DNA from: Priestia megaterium
GTDB taxonomy: Bacteria > Bacillota > Bacilli > Bacillales > Bacillaceae_H
Assembly: GCA_008180335.1 (NCBI GenBank)
Contig: VTEF01000003.1
Span: 475,545-539,544, forward strand
Reading direction: 5' to 3'
Length of the DNA: 64,000 nt
In this document: piece after piece, positions 53,059-61,641 of the stretch
Numbering within the stretch: the first letter of the stretch is position 1
How the letters are laid out: every line of letters starts with the position of its first letter
Translations under genes and position numbers: made by a program
The notes under the pieces: generated by a model
Told to the model about the DNA's origin: nothing
Seen by the model: only the letters and a program-made list of their open reading frames with translations
The model's database searches: none

Positions 53059-53289
53059 ATGCACAGTCAAGATCATTTTGTCGCAGTTCGTAAAAATGAG
53101 CAAGGCGATTTAGTTGAATTCAAAACCGCCACTGGACAAGTGCTAAGTTATTCAGAAGCACTGAACCGTGTAGAAGCTGGGGAAATTGAGCATGTAAGCA
53201 CCTTTGTAGGAAAAGATGGCGGTACATACATTCGAAGCAATCCCGACCATGATAAAACAAACAACTTAGATTCACTACCATTATTTTAA
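53059..53289 (+). CDS. DUF3892 family protein
   Basis: A 76-residue small protein of the DUF3892 family: HFVAVRKNEQGDLVEFKT near the start and VGKDGGTYIRSNPD near the end. The function is unknown. Three adjacent possible starts exist (GTG 53050, ATG 53056, ATG 53059). I prefer 53059 because AAAGGTG then lies six bases upstream. It is followed after 13 bases by another small gene, so the two form a short operon. Confidence 0.78.
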   Translation: MHSQDHFVAVRKNEQGDLVEFKTATGQVLSYSEALNRVEAGEIEHVSTFVGKDGGTYIRSNPDHDKTNNLDSLPLF

Positions 53290-53302
53290 AAGGAGCATCG
53301 AT

Positions 53303-53449
53303 ATGACTAAAAAATTCAACAACGGAAGCGAAAACCAAAGCAACCCAAAAAAGCAGCATCAGCTTGTAGAAATGAGCGAAGAAATTTCAAGCGGTGATAA
53401 TTCAAAAGGAAACAAGCGCAATAAAGACCAGCGAAGTAAAACACAATAA
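53303..53449 (+). CDS. Small hydrophilic protein, 48 aa
   Basis: ATG 53303 with AAAGGAG eight bases upstream, 13 bases after the DUF3892 gene, and a terminator right behind it. The product starts MTKKFNNGSENQSNPKK and is nearly all polar (Asn, Gln, Lys, Ser), probably unstructured. Such proteins are common among small spore or stress proteins. I do not recognise the family. Confidence 0.6.
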   Translation: MTKKFNNGSENQSNPKKQHQLVEMSEEISSGDNSKGNKRNKDQRSKTQ

Positions 53450-53454
53450 AGCAC

Positions 53455-53488
53455 AAACGGTCGCGCTTACATAAGCGCGACCGTTTTC
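53455..53488. terminator. Bidirectional terminator
   Basis: AAACGGTCGCGCTT / AAGCGCGACCGTTT with a 4-base loop, between the convergent DUF3892 operon and the signalling-peptide gene. Confidence 0.9.
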
Positions 53489-53491
53489 ATT

Positions 53492-53611
53492 TTAATGTTG
53501 GTTTGGTAATCCTAAAGAAGTTACTTCTCCAACTTGAGCAGTTGATCCAAATGTAGCAACCCCGGCCACTAATGTAAAGGTTAGTGCAATACCGACTAAT
53601 ACTTTTTTCAT
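53492..53611 (-). CDS. Secreted signalling propeptide (PapR/Phr-like), 39 aa
   Basis: ATG 53611 with GGAGG seven bases upstream encodes 39 residues. It has a textbook Sec signal (MKKVLVGIALTFTLVAGVAT) with a likely cut after FGSTA (residue 25), leaving QVGEVTSLGLPNQH. It lies 149 bases downstream of, and on the same strand as, a PlcR-like regulator, the same order as plcR-papR. I infer that a C-terminal peptide such as GLPNQH or LGLPNQH is freed outside, re-imported and bound by the regulator's TPRs. It ends at a strong terminator. No match to a known peptide is claimed. Confidence 0.72.
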   Translation of the reverse strand: MKKVLVGIALTFTLVAGVATFGSTAQVGEVTSLGLPNQH

Positions 53612-53679
53612 TTTTGTTCCTCCTCTTTGCTTTGTTATCATTAGTGTAGCATAGCATTACTTTTTATGATTTTCGTTAT

Positions 53680-53697
53680 ATAGCCATTTACAGCTAT
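53680..53697. promoter_or_regulatory. Candidate operator upstream of the peptide gene
   Basis: ATAGC-N8-GCTAT inverted repeat. It ends 26 bases upstream of a TATGCT -10-like hexamer (53649-53654, minus strand) that lacks a good -35, a layout like PlcR-activated promoters. Confidence 0.45.
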
Positions 53698-53760
53698 CAA
53701 ACCTCTTTTTTTCTTCATATCTGAGTAAAATTTCTAAAAAATTATAATGATAGGAATATT

Positions 53761-54636
53761 TTATACAAGTAATTCTTGAATTTCACTTTTTACTAAATCC
53801 ACAAATTTATCATTTCGCTGCAAATTAAAAATCATCACTGATTTTTCAAGATAATCTTTTCCTGCTTCTATTTTTCCTAGCTTAATCAAACTTTCTCCTG
53901 TTTGATAATGTAGTTCACCGAACAAGTACATTGATTCATTACTAATACACAAATCGATACCACGACTACTATATGTAATAGACTCTTCGTATTGATCCAT
54001 ATCCGCTAACGTTTTCGATAAACCATATAAAATACGAATCTTAATATTTTCCTGCCTTACTTGAGGTAATGAATTTAAATGCTTTAGCGCCTGTTTATAT
54101 AACTCGGCTGATTCTTGAAATTGTTTTTCTTCATGATAAATAATGGCTATACTATTTAAAATCTCAATTTCTCTTTCTTTATAGAACGTTTTTGATTGCC
54201 TTGTATAATCAATTGCTTCATATAGCTTCTCTAGTGCCTGTTCTTTATTTTTATTAAGATGATACATACAAATGCCTTCATGCCATGCTAAAAATTGTTT
54301 GTTGACTGGATTTTGAAACAATGGGCTCTTTTTTTCTTTTCGAATAATATGATCAATCGACTCATAATCACGCTGACGAATATATTGACGAATTAATGAT
54401 TTTACCGCATCGACATAATCAAGCCGCGGGGATTCAACAGTATCAAAAAAATAATTTACATCTACACCAAGCCGCTTTGAAATTTTATATAAAGTAATGC
54501 TAGACGGATATTCTTCGCCATTCTCAATTTTACTGATTTGAGCTTGGGTACAAATATCTTTAGATAATTCTTGCTGTGTAAGTCCCGCCATTTTGCGAAG
54601 TTCTCTCATTACACTGCCGATTCTGTACTCTCTCAT
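53761..54636 (-). CDS. PlcR-like peptide-responsive regulator (HTH + TPR, RRNPP family)
   Basis: A 291-residue protein. Residues 1-65 are an XRE-type HTH (IGSVMRELRKMAGLTQQELS, then ICTQAQISKIENGEEYPS), and the rest is helical TPR repeats, for example IAIIYHEEKQFQESAELYKQ (about 160-180) and LHYQTGESLIKLGKIEAGKD (about 238-258). Length, order and wording (compare LTQ-x-LS-x2-IC and ENG-x2-YPS) match PlcR of B. cereus. PlcR binds a re-imported PapR peptide and activates secreted-protein genes. The start is ATG 54636 behind AAGGGTGAGG. A peptide gene follows directly downstream. Confidence 0.85.
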   Translation of the reverse strand: MREYRIGSVMRELRKMAGLTQQELSKDICTQAQISKIENGEEYPSSITLYKISKRLGVDVNYFFDTVESPRLDYVDAVKSLIRQYIRQRDYESIDHIIRKEKKSPLFQNPVNKQFLAWHEGICMYHLNKNKEQALEKLYEAIDYTRQSKTFYKEREIEILNSIAIIYHEEKQFQESAELYKQALKHLNSLPQVRQENIKIRILYGLSKTLADMDQYEESITYSSRGIDLCISNESMYLFGELHYQTGESLIKLGKIEAGKDYLEKSVMIFNLQRNDKFVDLVKSEIQELLV

Positions 54637-55092
54637 CTCGTTCCTCACCCTTACTTCAGTTTTGCATTAACACTATGTTCTTCTCTATATATTCCACTAA
54701 TTCCTTTATAAATATGGAAAAATATAATTAAAAATCAGCAATTTCAGGGAGAAAATACTGATTAGTATTCACTTATACTTTTTAACAAAGCTCTGTTAAA
54801 GGATCATGTTGTTTTTAAATTCAACCGATTTTCTGATACAATCATTTCTAAATCAATGATTCAAGGAGATTTCAGGATAGAAGAACACATTGAATAACTT
54901 GTTAAAGGATATCGACAAATTCTTCCTTGCTTTTGTTTTTTATTTGTAGATAGTCGGTGGAATGAACGTACAAAACAAAAGATCAAAATTTATATTTGAA
55001 ATAACTGATACTTATAATCGTTTGCGTCTGTCAAAATTCAGTATCATAAGTTAATCGTTATTTTATTAGAGGAGTAGGAGATTTTAAATCAT
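54637..55092. other. Intergenic region (456 bp)
   Basis: AT-rich spacer upstream of the PlcR-like gene. Several weak promoter-like hexamers are present but no defined operator or gene; the 53680 inverted repeat is not found again here. Confidence 0.5.
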
Positions 55093-55248
55093 ATAAAATA
55101 CATTTGTCCCGTATGTAGCTATAAAGGATTTGATGAACCTGTTTTTATGACTAAATATTATCCATCTGAATATCAGGAAAATGGAAAAGGGAAGCGAGAA
55201 TATTTAGAAAAGCAATTAAAAAATATTGATATACGCTTAAATGAGTAG
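55093..55248 (+). pseudogene. Cys-rich CPCC-type zinc-ribbon remnant without start codon
   Basis: An open frame of 51 codons begins at ATA 55093, ten bases after AGTAGGAG. It reads IKYICPVCSYKGFDEP and so on, the opening of CPCC-type Cys-rich proteins, which normally start M-K-Y-x-C-P. The ATA may be a mutated ATG. The second CxxC is also missing and the tail (EYLEKQLKNIDIRLNE) is short. Confidence 0.45.
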
Positions 55249-55267
55249 TTTATTCTTTAGTAAAATA

Positions 55268-55304
55268 AAAGGGCGTAACTCTTCAATAGAGTTACGCTCT
55301 TCCT
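55268..55304. terminator. Terminator after ribD
   Basis: AAGGGCGTAACTCT / AGAGTTACGCTCTT with a 5-base loop on the downstream side of ribD. Confidence 0.78.
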
Positions 55305-55328
55305 GCGAAATCTGCTTAATCACTTTAG

Positions 55329-56417
55329 TTAATAGTTTGGATAGCCAACAAATTTATAATCTTTGCCAAGCTGATTGAACTCAATATTTGAAAACTCAAG
55401 AGCATCTGACATTTTCTCGACTCCAATTCCTTCAACAAATGTGGGCGCTTGCCTTCCTCCTGCAATTTTAGGTGCTATATACAGAACTAGTTTGTCTATT
55501 AATTTTTGCTCAATGAAGGACGCAGTGACTTCACCGCCGCCTTCAATTAGTAACGATGAGATTGAGTGCTCACCTAACGTGAACAGGACATCTTCAAGAT
55601 TTACACGGTCTGTGCCACTTGTTACAAACACCTTTATATTTTGCTGTTCTAATTGCTGTTTTTTAGTTTCTAAATATTGCTGGCTAGTAAAAATCCAAGT
55701 CGGCGCTAATGAATCTGCTATCACTTTCGACTCTAACGGAATTCGCAGCTGTGAATCCAAAATAACGCGAACTGGATGGCGTCCGCCTTCAATGCGCGTT
55801 GTCAGCTCAGGGTTATCTTTAATGACCGTATTAACTCCGACTAAAATAGCACCTGTTTCATGCCGCAATTGATGGACATCTTTTCTCGCCTCTTCTGATG
55901 TAATCCATTTACTGTGGGAAGTAGCTGTTGCAATCTTTCCGTCTAACGTAATAGCTGACTTAAGAATAACAAATGGTTTTTTTGTCACAATGTATTTATT
56001 AAATACTTCGTTCATTTGGCGTGATTCTTTTTCACAAACACCTACGAGTACCTCAATGCCGCTATCTTCTAAAATTTTAATTCCTCGACCGGCAACAAGC
56101 GGATTCGGATCCAATGTAGCAACGACGACCCTCTTTACCCCCGCTTTAACAAGAGCTTCTGCACAAGGACCCGTCCGCCCGTAATGCGAACAAGGCTCTA
56201 AAGTAACGTATACTGTACTCCCTTTTGCATACTCTCCCGCCATCTTTAAAGCATGAATTTCTGCATGAGGTTCCCCAGCTTTCAAATGTGTCCCGATGCC
56301 GACAATACGATTCTCATTGACAATTACAGCCCCTACAAGCGGATTTGGATCCGTTTGACCTTTTGTTGCCATTGCATTTTGAATTGCGACATTCATGTAA
56401 AACTCATGTCCAATCAA
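55329..56417 (-). CDS. ribD: RibD-type pyrimidine deaminase/reductase
   Basis: A 362-residue bifunctional enzyme. The N-terminal deaminase domain has zinc motif HAEIHAL (about 49-55) and PCSHYGRTGPC (about 75-85). The C-terminal reductase domain (about 145-355) starts with FVILKSAITLDGKIAT and has LLIEGGGEVTASF (about 290). In riboflavin synthesis it converts the GTP cyclohydrolase II product. It overlaps the preceding GTP cyclohydrolase gene by 4 bases. Synthase genes ribE and ribH are not adjacent and there is no FMN riboswitch, so a second flavin-related or pteridine pathway is possible. Confidence 0.92.
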   Translation of the reverse strand: MIGHEFYMNVAIQNAMATKGQTDPNPLVGAVIVNENRIVGIGTHLKAGEPHAEIHALKMAGEYAKGSTVYVTLEPCSHYGRTGPCAEALVKAGVKRVVVATLDPNPLVAGRGIKILEDSGIEVLVGVCEKESRQMNEVFNKYIVTKKPFVILKSAITLDGKIATATSHSKWITSEEARKDVHQLRHETGAILVGVNTVIKDNPELTTRIEGGRHPVRVILDSQLRIPLESKVIADSLAPTWIFTSQQYLETKKQQLEQQNIKVFVTSGTDRVNLEDVLFTLGEHSISSLLIEGGGEVTASFIEQKLIDKLVLYIAPKIAGGRQAPTFVEGIGVEKMSDALEFSNIEFNQLGKDYKFVGYPNY

Positions 56418-57154
56418 ACTAAAACCTCCTCACTCAAGTGTCCTGAACGCATTACTTTCGTTTGTAAATATTTCTCATTAAATTCAGATGCATCTCCCCA
56501 TAAAGGAACACGCCCCGATAGAAAGGCGCCATTGCTTTTTAATGCCTCTAATTTTCGCGGATTATTTGTAATGAGAACCACTGGCTTTGAGCGCAGGAAT
56601 TTTAAAACGCTGATAGCCTCTTCATAATTGCGCGTATCATCAGCAAACCCTAGTTCCTCATTTGCCTCAACTGTGTCAAATCCATTTTCCTGCAGGACAT
56701 ACGCCATTGCTTTACTAAACAAACCAATTCCTCTTCCTTCATGATTAGCCAAGTAAAACAAAGCGCCGCTTCCACTTTCTACAATTAACTTCATCGATTG
56801 CTTTAGTTGAAAACCGCAATCACAACGCTTGCTTCCAAAAATATCACCTGTATGACAAATACTATGCATACGAATAAGGGCTTCAGGTGACTCTTTAAAA
56901 TCTCCATAAACGAGAACACTTGATTGCTGCATAGTCGCTAGGTCTGCAGTTGTGATATATTGAATTAATTTTTCTGTGCTAAATGCTTCTTTTATATTAT
57001 CCGAACGCAGCCAAGAATACCATTGAAAAATTTTTGTTTCTCCATCTAAGTTAACCGGCAGCCTCACAGGCCCTACCACATATATAAAATGATTTTCGGC
57101 TTTGATCACATTAATTTTATCCGTTAATACATCTAAAACTTTCTCATTAATCAT
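56414..57154 (-). CDS. ribA: GTP cyclohydrolase II (stand-alone RibA type)
   Basis: A 246-residue enzyme. The zinc site is C-HTGDIFGSKRCDC (about 98-111), and NHEGRGIGL (about 137-145) is the catalytic region where most enzymes read RQEGRGIGL. TRNYEEA and NNPRKLEAL further on are also family-like. It lacks the RibB domain usual in Bacillus RibBA fusions and carries an extra N-terminal 70 residues. Such stand-alone forms occur in E. coli riboflavin synthesis and in toxoflavin-type clusters. TTAGGAGG precedes ATG. It is coupled to ribD. Confidence 0.85.
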   Translation of the reverse strand: MINEKVLDVLTDKINVIKAENHFIYVVGPVRLPVNLDGETKIFQWYSWLRSDNIKEAFSTEKLIQYITTADLATMQQSSVLVYGDFKESPEALIRMHSICHTGDIFGSKRCDCGFQLKQSMKLIVESGSGALFYLANHEGRGIGLFSKAMAYVLQENGFDTVEANEELGFADDTRNYEEAISVLKFLRSKPVVLITNNPRKLEALKSNGAFLSGRVPLWGDASEFNEKYLQTKVMRSGHLSEEVLV

Positions 57155-57240
57155 TTATGTTCCTCCTAACATAAACTATACACCTTAGCATTTTAAACTA
57201 AACTCATAGATAAACCAATTTTGATGCTTTAGTCATTAAG

Positions 57241-57291
57241 TTACTTTTTGTAAGTTATTTTCATTATAAAAGTTAATATCAAGATTGTAAA
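57241..57291 (-). promoter_or_regulatory. Sigma-A promoter of ribA-ribD with possible operator
   Basis: TTTACA (57286-57291) and TATAAT (57263-57268) are 17 bases apart on the minus strand. Just downstream, AACTTAC-AAAAA-GTAACTT (57241-57259 region) is a near-palindrome over the expected start site, suitable for a repressor of HxlR/MarR type. No FMN riboswitch is present. Confidence 0.6.
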
Positions 57292-57324
57292 CAATTTGAA
57301 AATGCGTGCTCTTTCTCTAAAATT

Positions 57325-57367
57325 AAAAAACGTCTAGCTATAAAATTCATTTTTAGCTAGACGTTCT
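57325..57367 (-). terminator. Terminator of the MFS gene
   Basis: AACGTCTAGCTA ... TAGCTAGACGTT stem, T tract on the minus strand, 20 bases beyond the MFS stop; it separates the MFS and ribA transcripts. Confidence 0.85.
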
Positions 57368-57386
57368 CTCACTGATTAAAGTTTTT

Positions 57387-58598
57387 TTATTTATGAACGG
57401 TGTGTTGCTCAGAAGATAGTACCGTTGCCTTGAACGTTCTTCCATGAAGAACATAGTAAATGACTAACGACAGTCCGCCAATCATTGCACATAATAAATA
57501 CATGCCTCGATAACCTGTATCTGTAGAAATAATTCCCAATAAGAAGGAACCTAATCCTAAACCTGAATCAAATAGAACAAAAAAAGTAGCTGTAGCGACT
57601 CCTCTTCGGTGCGGCGGTGCAGCTTTAACTGCGATTGATTGGAAACTAGAAGTCAGAGTTCCAAATCCAAGACCAATTACCCCGCCCGCTATTAAAAAGC
57701 TAATGCTTGAAGATGTTTGACTTAGCAGAAAAATGCCTAATGAAAAAATGAAAATAGCTGGATAAACAACAAAGTTTTCACCATGCTTATCAAACCATTT
57801 CCCTGAAAAAGGACGCGACAGCAGTAAGCAAATGGCATAAACAACAAAGAAATAACTTGATGCTGCACCTATATTCATCTCTTTTGCATAAACAGATATA
57901 AAGGAAATAACACTCGCATAAGCAAAAGATAAAACAAATCCTGACACAGCAATTGGCAATGCACTGTATTCAAAGAAATCAGATAAAGATGCTTTCTTTT
58001 TGTGAGGTGCTTTGACAGCTGGCTCTGTCATTAAAGCGGGGACTTTTAAGATCAGCGTGCATAACAATGCAAGAATGGAAGAGATAATCGTCACTATAAA
58101 TGAAGCAGAATGCCCCAATGAGGTTACAAGCGTTAACCCAAGAAACGGACCGATAACCATTGCCAAATTCATAAATGTTGCATAGTATCCCATCCCTTCT
58201 CCCCTGCGCTCATCAGGAATGACATTCGCCACAATTGCCCCTGTAGCCGTTGTGCTCATCCCAAACCCGATTCCATGTAAAATTCGCAATAGCAATAATG
58301 AAGAAAGTGAATTTACTTCTATATAAAGAAGCGATCCTAACAAAAAGATAATGGCCCCGATCACTAAAATTTTCTTTGGCCCAACAGAAGTCATCCATTT
58401 GCCTGAAAGCGGCCGAAATACAATAGCTGAAATTAAGAAGATGGTTACAATTAACCCCAAACTCTTTTTGCCAGCTTGTAATATATCTGTTGCGTAGAGA
58501 GGCAACGTGACAGTGAGCATATAAAAGATGACAAAAATAAAAAAGCTGGTCATTGAGACAGCCATAAAATCTTTCGTCCATAATCTAGGTTTTGACAT
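57387..58598 (-). CDS. MFS family exporter
   Basis: A 403-residue major-facilitator transporter with 12 predicted helices. The loop 2-3 motif reads RPLSGKWMTSVGPKKIL (about 62-78), the A-type motif, and repeats in the second half as RPFSGKWFDKHGENFV (about 265). Helix 5 has GPFLGLTL (motif C-like). This group mostly exports drugs or metabolites. AGGAGG precedes ATG. It lies upstream of ribA-ribD on the same strand but has its own terminator. Confidence 0.88.
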   Translation of the reverse strand: MSKPRLWTKDFMAVSMTSFFIFVIFYMLTVTLPLYATDILQAGKKSLGLIVTIFLISAIVFRPLSGKWMTSVGPKKILVIGAIIFLLGSLLYIEVNSLSSLLLLRILHGIGFGMSTTATGAIVANVIPDERRGEGMGYYATFMNLAMVIGPFLGLTLVTSLGHSASFIVTIISSILALLCTLILKVPALMTEPAVKAPHKKKASLSDFFEYSALPIAVSGFVLSFAYASVISFISVYAKEMNIGAASSYFFVVYAICLLLSRPFSGKWFDKHGENFVVYPAIFIFSLGIFLLSQTSSSISFLIAGGVIGLGFGTLTSSFQSIAVKAAPPHRRGVATATFFVLFDSGLGLGSFLLGIISTDTGYRGMYLLCAMIGGLSLVIYYVLHGRTFKATVLSSEQHTVHK

Positions 58599-58888
58599 AA
58601 AACCCCTCCTATAAATAAAGGTTTAATCTTATCTCGTTCATGTACTAGCCGAACTGTTTTATTACGAATACGAAAATAATTCCACGAAAATAATAAGTAC
58701 ACAAACTATATGAACTAAAACTATTATAGTAATCCTGTTAAACTGTGTCAATAAACAATAAGTAGACGTTCATGAAAAGGATCTTACTTTTTTTGTAAAG
58801 AGAATGTCCTTAGACCCATGAATTCATAAACGGTTACAGGTAAAATATACGTGAGTAAAGCTCCAGTTTTTCCAAGAGGAGGAATTAG

Positions 58889-60421
58889 ATGAAAAATAAA
58901 TTGTTAGCGCTTTCTTTATCTTCTTCATTGCTTTTTACAATGTGTTCGATCATTCATAATGACGCCAGTGTACAAGCAGCTCAAACACAAGCAACTATTC
59001 CTGGCGCTCACAGTGTGAAAGTCTCTTATTTTAATGGAGCAAACGACAATTGGTTAACGACAAAGAACCCTCTTCAATACCAGCAAGCGACACTGTATGG
59101 AAACCTTGGTCTTGCTCCGTATAATTGGGGCAGTAAAAGCGAAGAATCTGGCTGGCATCAAATGTATAAACCCGCTGAAATAACAGGTACTCAAATTAAT
59201 GGAATATTTGAAGATGCACAATTTGTGATTCGCATTCCTGATAACTGGAATGGCAAACTTGTTGTATCTGGTATTCCAGCTACTAGAAATGAAACAGCAA
59301 CCGATTTATTATTCAGTGATTTTGTCTTAGAAAAAGGGTTTGCCTTTGCTGCTATTGATAAGGGCACTCAAGGTGAAAGTGATCCAAATGATCCTCTGGC
59401 AAAAGTAAAAAATGCATTAATAAGTGAAGATGATAGCGTAGCAGAGTGGAATTTCCGTTTCAGGCAAATTACAAAGGCAGCTCAAGACTACCTTGTTAAA
59501 AACCGATCGACTCAACTGATTCATTCTGCTGACACGAACAATTCAGCAAGCCATTTAATAAAAAAAGATCACCGCGTGCCGACATATGCGATGGGTATCT
59601 CAAATGGCGGGTATGTAGTAAGATATGCACTTGAAAATGATAATCCTAAGAAGACGGGAGAACCAAGGCTTTTTGATGGAGGAGTTGATTGGGAAGGCGT
59701 TCTATGGACTGAACAAGCACCTAATTTAATTAGTTCCTTAACACCTGTTGTCAACTATGCGGAAGAAGCGATCTATGGAACAGGCAAAGAAAAAGAGAAA
59801 GCAATAAAAGCCCTGTATAAAGCAGGTGTACCTAAAGGTTCTGAACAACTTTGGCCTTATCATGATCAAGTATATTGGTTTGTTACATTAAATATATATC
59901 GTGACCATTTCGACCCTGCCGCTCCTAAAAGAATCGATTGGCAAAACTACTTAAACTTTACAGCATCCGGTCAAAGAGACCGATCATTTGATTATATCTT
60001 TGAAGACTATCATTACAATAAACGTAAAAAAATAGTAAAAAGAAACATTAGAAAAGTAGCCAATACAGGAAATATTGACGTTCCATTAATCAGTATCGCT
60101 GGATCATATGATGCTTTAATTTTCCCTGAGATCCATGCAAAAGGTTACGAAAAAATGGTCAAAAAAGCAGGAAAAAAAGATTTGCACCGTCTCTATATGA
60201 TTGACAAAGGAAACCATGTAGACAGCCTAGTGTGGAGCTCCCAAACAGATCCACAAAAGCAACTACAGCCATTGCTTCCTTATGCTCATCAAGCATTCGG
60301 TTTGCTCATTGAGTGGGTGGAAGCAAAGAAACCAGCGCCAAAGAGCCACTCATTCTCTGTTCCTAAAAGCCCAGGGAAAGTAATCGACTTAAAATCAGGA
60401 AAAGAGCGAAATCCAAGATAA
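58889..60421 (+). CDS. Secreted alpha/beta hydrolase (tannase/feruloyl-esterase-like)
   Basis: A 510-residue secreted protein with a signal peptide (about 1-30, cleaved near VQA-A). The serine nucleophile is Ser238 in GISNGG, with Asp408 ([10 protein letters not shown]) and His443 (DKGNHVDS) as likely triad partners. The mature domain has the layout of tannase/feruloyl esterase or extracellular oligomer hydrolases. The actual ester substrate is unknown. GAGGAGG precedes ATG. It is a single gene and the terminator follows. Being secreted, it would be a natural type of target for a PlcR-like regulator, though no matching operator was found. Confidence 0.72.
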   Translation: MKNKLLALSLSSSLLFTMCSIIHNDASVQAAQTQATIPGAHSVKVSYFNGANDNWLTTKNPLQYQQATLYGNLGLAPYNWGSKSEESGWHQMYKPAEITGTQINGIFEDAQFVIRIPDNWNGKLVVSGIPATRNETATDLLFSDFVLEKGFAFAAIDKGTQGESDPNDPLAKVKNALISEDDSVAEWNFRFRQITKAAQDYLVKNRSTQLIHSADTNNSASHLIKKDHRVPTYAMGISNGGYVVRYALENDNPKKTGEPRLFDGGVDWEGVLWTEQAPNLISSLTPVVNYAEEAIYGTGKEKEKAIKALYKAGVPKGSEQLWPYHDQVYWFVTLNIYRDHFDPAAPKRIDWQNYLNFTASGQRDRSFDYIFEDYHYNKRKKIVKRNIRKVANTGNIDVPLISIAGSYDALIFPEIHAKGYEKMVKKAGKKDLHRLYMIDKGNHVDSLVWSSQTDPQKQLQPLLPYAHQAFGLLIEWVEAKKPAPKSHSFSVPKSPGKVIDLKSGKERNPR

Positions 60422-60441
60422 AGAGAAATTTGTGTTCCACT

Positions 60442-60468
60442 AAGAACAGAGCAATCTGTTCTTTTTTC
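60442..60468 (+). terminator. Intrinsic terminator
   Basis: AAGAACAGA / TCTGTTCTT with a 4-base loop and TTTT, after the secreted hydrolase gene. Confidence 0.8.
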
Positions 60469-60496
60469 ATTGCAAGCGCTGCTAACTCTTTGACCG

Positions 60497-60871
60497 CTAC
60501 TTCTCGACTTCACTTAAAATCTCAATTTTTTCAGCATTTCCCTTTGCCGGTACAGAGTATTTTACACTTTCATCTTTTTTCAGCCAAGCTTTTACCAATT
60601 GACCTTTTTTATAATTTGTTATATCATCAGGGACATTTACATAAATGGGTTGAATTGTATCATCCCCTAATACTTCATTTGTCGTATAATTTAACGCAAC
60701 GTCTCTTGGTATCACATTGGCTACTAAAATTTCATTATCCTTTACGTCCATGATCCGCCCTTGAACAATATAACCTTTAGATGAGCCGTCTGTTTCGTTA
60801 TCGGTCGAACAGCTGGCAGAGATAACGACTATGCATAAGAACAATATGTATTTTATTGCTGAATACTTCAT
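60497..60871 (-). CDS. DUF3221 lipoprotein
   Basis: A 124-residue lipoprotein. The lipobox VISASC puts the anchored Cys at 21. The mature part is a small beta domain of the DUF3221 type: GYIVQGRIMDVKDNEILVA (about 33-51) and KKGQLVKAWLKKDESVKYS later. The function is unknown; similar lipoproteins exist in B. subtilis (YobA group). AAAGGAGA precedes ATG. Convergent with the secreted hydrolase. Confidence 0.78.
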   Translation of the reverse strand: MKYSAIKYILFLCIVVISASCSTDNETDGSSKGYIVQGRIMDVKDNEILVANVIPRDVALNYTTNEVLGDDTIQPIYVNVPDDITNYKKGQLVKAWLKKDESVKYSVPAKGNAEKIEILSEVEK

Positions 60872-60942
60872 TCTTTCTCCTTTCTGACTTTCTCTACTTT
60901 TTCATTATAACCCGATTTACTAGCTCTTTTCCAATCATATAA

Positions 60943-60973
60943 AAAAGGGCTTCTTTAACAGATAGCCCTTTTA
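60943..60973 (-). terminator. Intrinsic terminator of the VOC-family gene
   Basis: AAAAGGGCT / AGCCCTTTT with a 12-base loop, downstream of the glyoxalase-fold gene. Confidence 0.7.
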
Positions 60974-60991
60974 TGTATTAAAATACCTTTA

Positions 60992-61402
60992 TTATTGTTT
61001 TGTATAATTTAAATCCCAAATAACTCCAAAGCAATCTTTTACTTTAGCAAACTTTGCTCCCCAAAATGTATCTTGCAGTTCCATTAATACAGTGCCTTTT
61101 TCTTTTAGTCGTGCATATAATGTTTTAATTTCCTCTAAATTTTCTAATTCAAGTGCTAAAGAAATATGATTTCCTACTTGAATATCCTGATCTAAAAATG
61201 CATCTGAGACCATGAAAAATAAATGATCTTTTTTAAACTGTGCATGCATAACAAGATTACCTGCTTCTGGAGGTGTTGGAAAATCTGCTTCACCAAAAGT
61301 TTGAATATTTAAAACTTCTCCTTCAAATACCTGCTCATAAAAATGTAATGCCTCTTTCGCGTTCCCATTAAATGTAAGGTATGGTGTAGCTTGGTGTTTC
61401 AT
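60992..61402 (-). CDS. VOC (glyoxalase-fold) protein, PhnB/YxeI-like
   Basis: A 136-residue member of the PhnB-like VOC group. It opens TPYLTFNGNAKEALHFYEQVF (named by its ends), has the GEADFPTPPEAGNLVMHAQF segment in the middle, and ends FGVIWDLNY. This group often lacks clear metal ligands and has no fixed function. The start is ATG 61402, after AAAGGAG; the longer frame upstream is an AT-rich artefact. Confidence 0.82.
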   Translation of the reverse strand: MKHQATPYLTFNGNAKEALHFYEQVFEGEVLNIQTFGEADFPTPPEAGNLVMHAQFKKDHLFFMVSDAFLDQDIQVGNHISLALELENLEEIKTLYARLKEKGTVLMELQDTFWGAKFAKVKDCFGVIWDLNYTKQ

Positions 61403-61603
61403 TATAAACACTCCTTTATAAAAATAATTTGTGTATGAAAACCGAAAGATTTGTATTAAAAATATACGTTGCATTCGTTTTCCTACACTTTTCATTATAA
61501 TAAATAAAAAAAGAAACAACAAGAACATTTGTTCTGTTTTTGATAAAAAATTGTTAAATTGATGTAAATATTCATTAACTTACCTTTCTTCAAATACAAA
61601 AAA

Positions 61604-61641
61604 ATAACCACAGCCACTACTATACAGCGGCTGCGGTTATG
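61604..61641. terminator. Intrinsic terminator
   Basis: ATAACCACAGCC ... GGCTGCGGTTAT hairpin just beyond the stop of the SurA_N lipoprotein gene. Confidence 0.7.

Noticed and set aside
57155..57386. FMN riboswitch before the ribA-ribD pair
   Set aside because: The conserved RFN elements are absent; a normal promoter with a palindrome is present instead.
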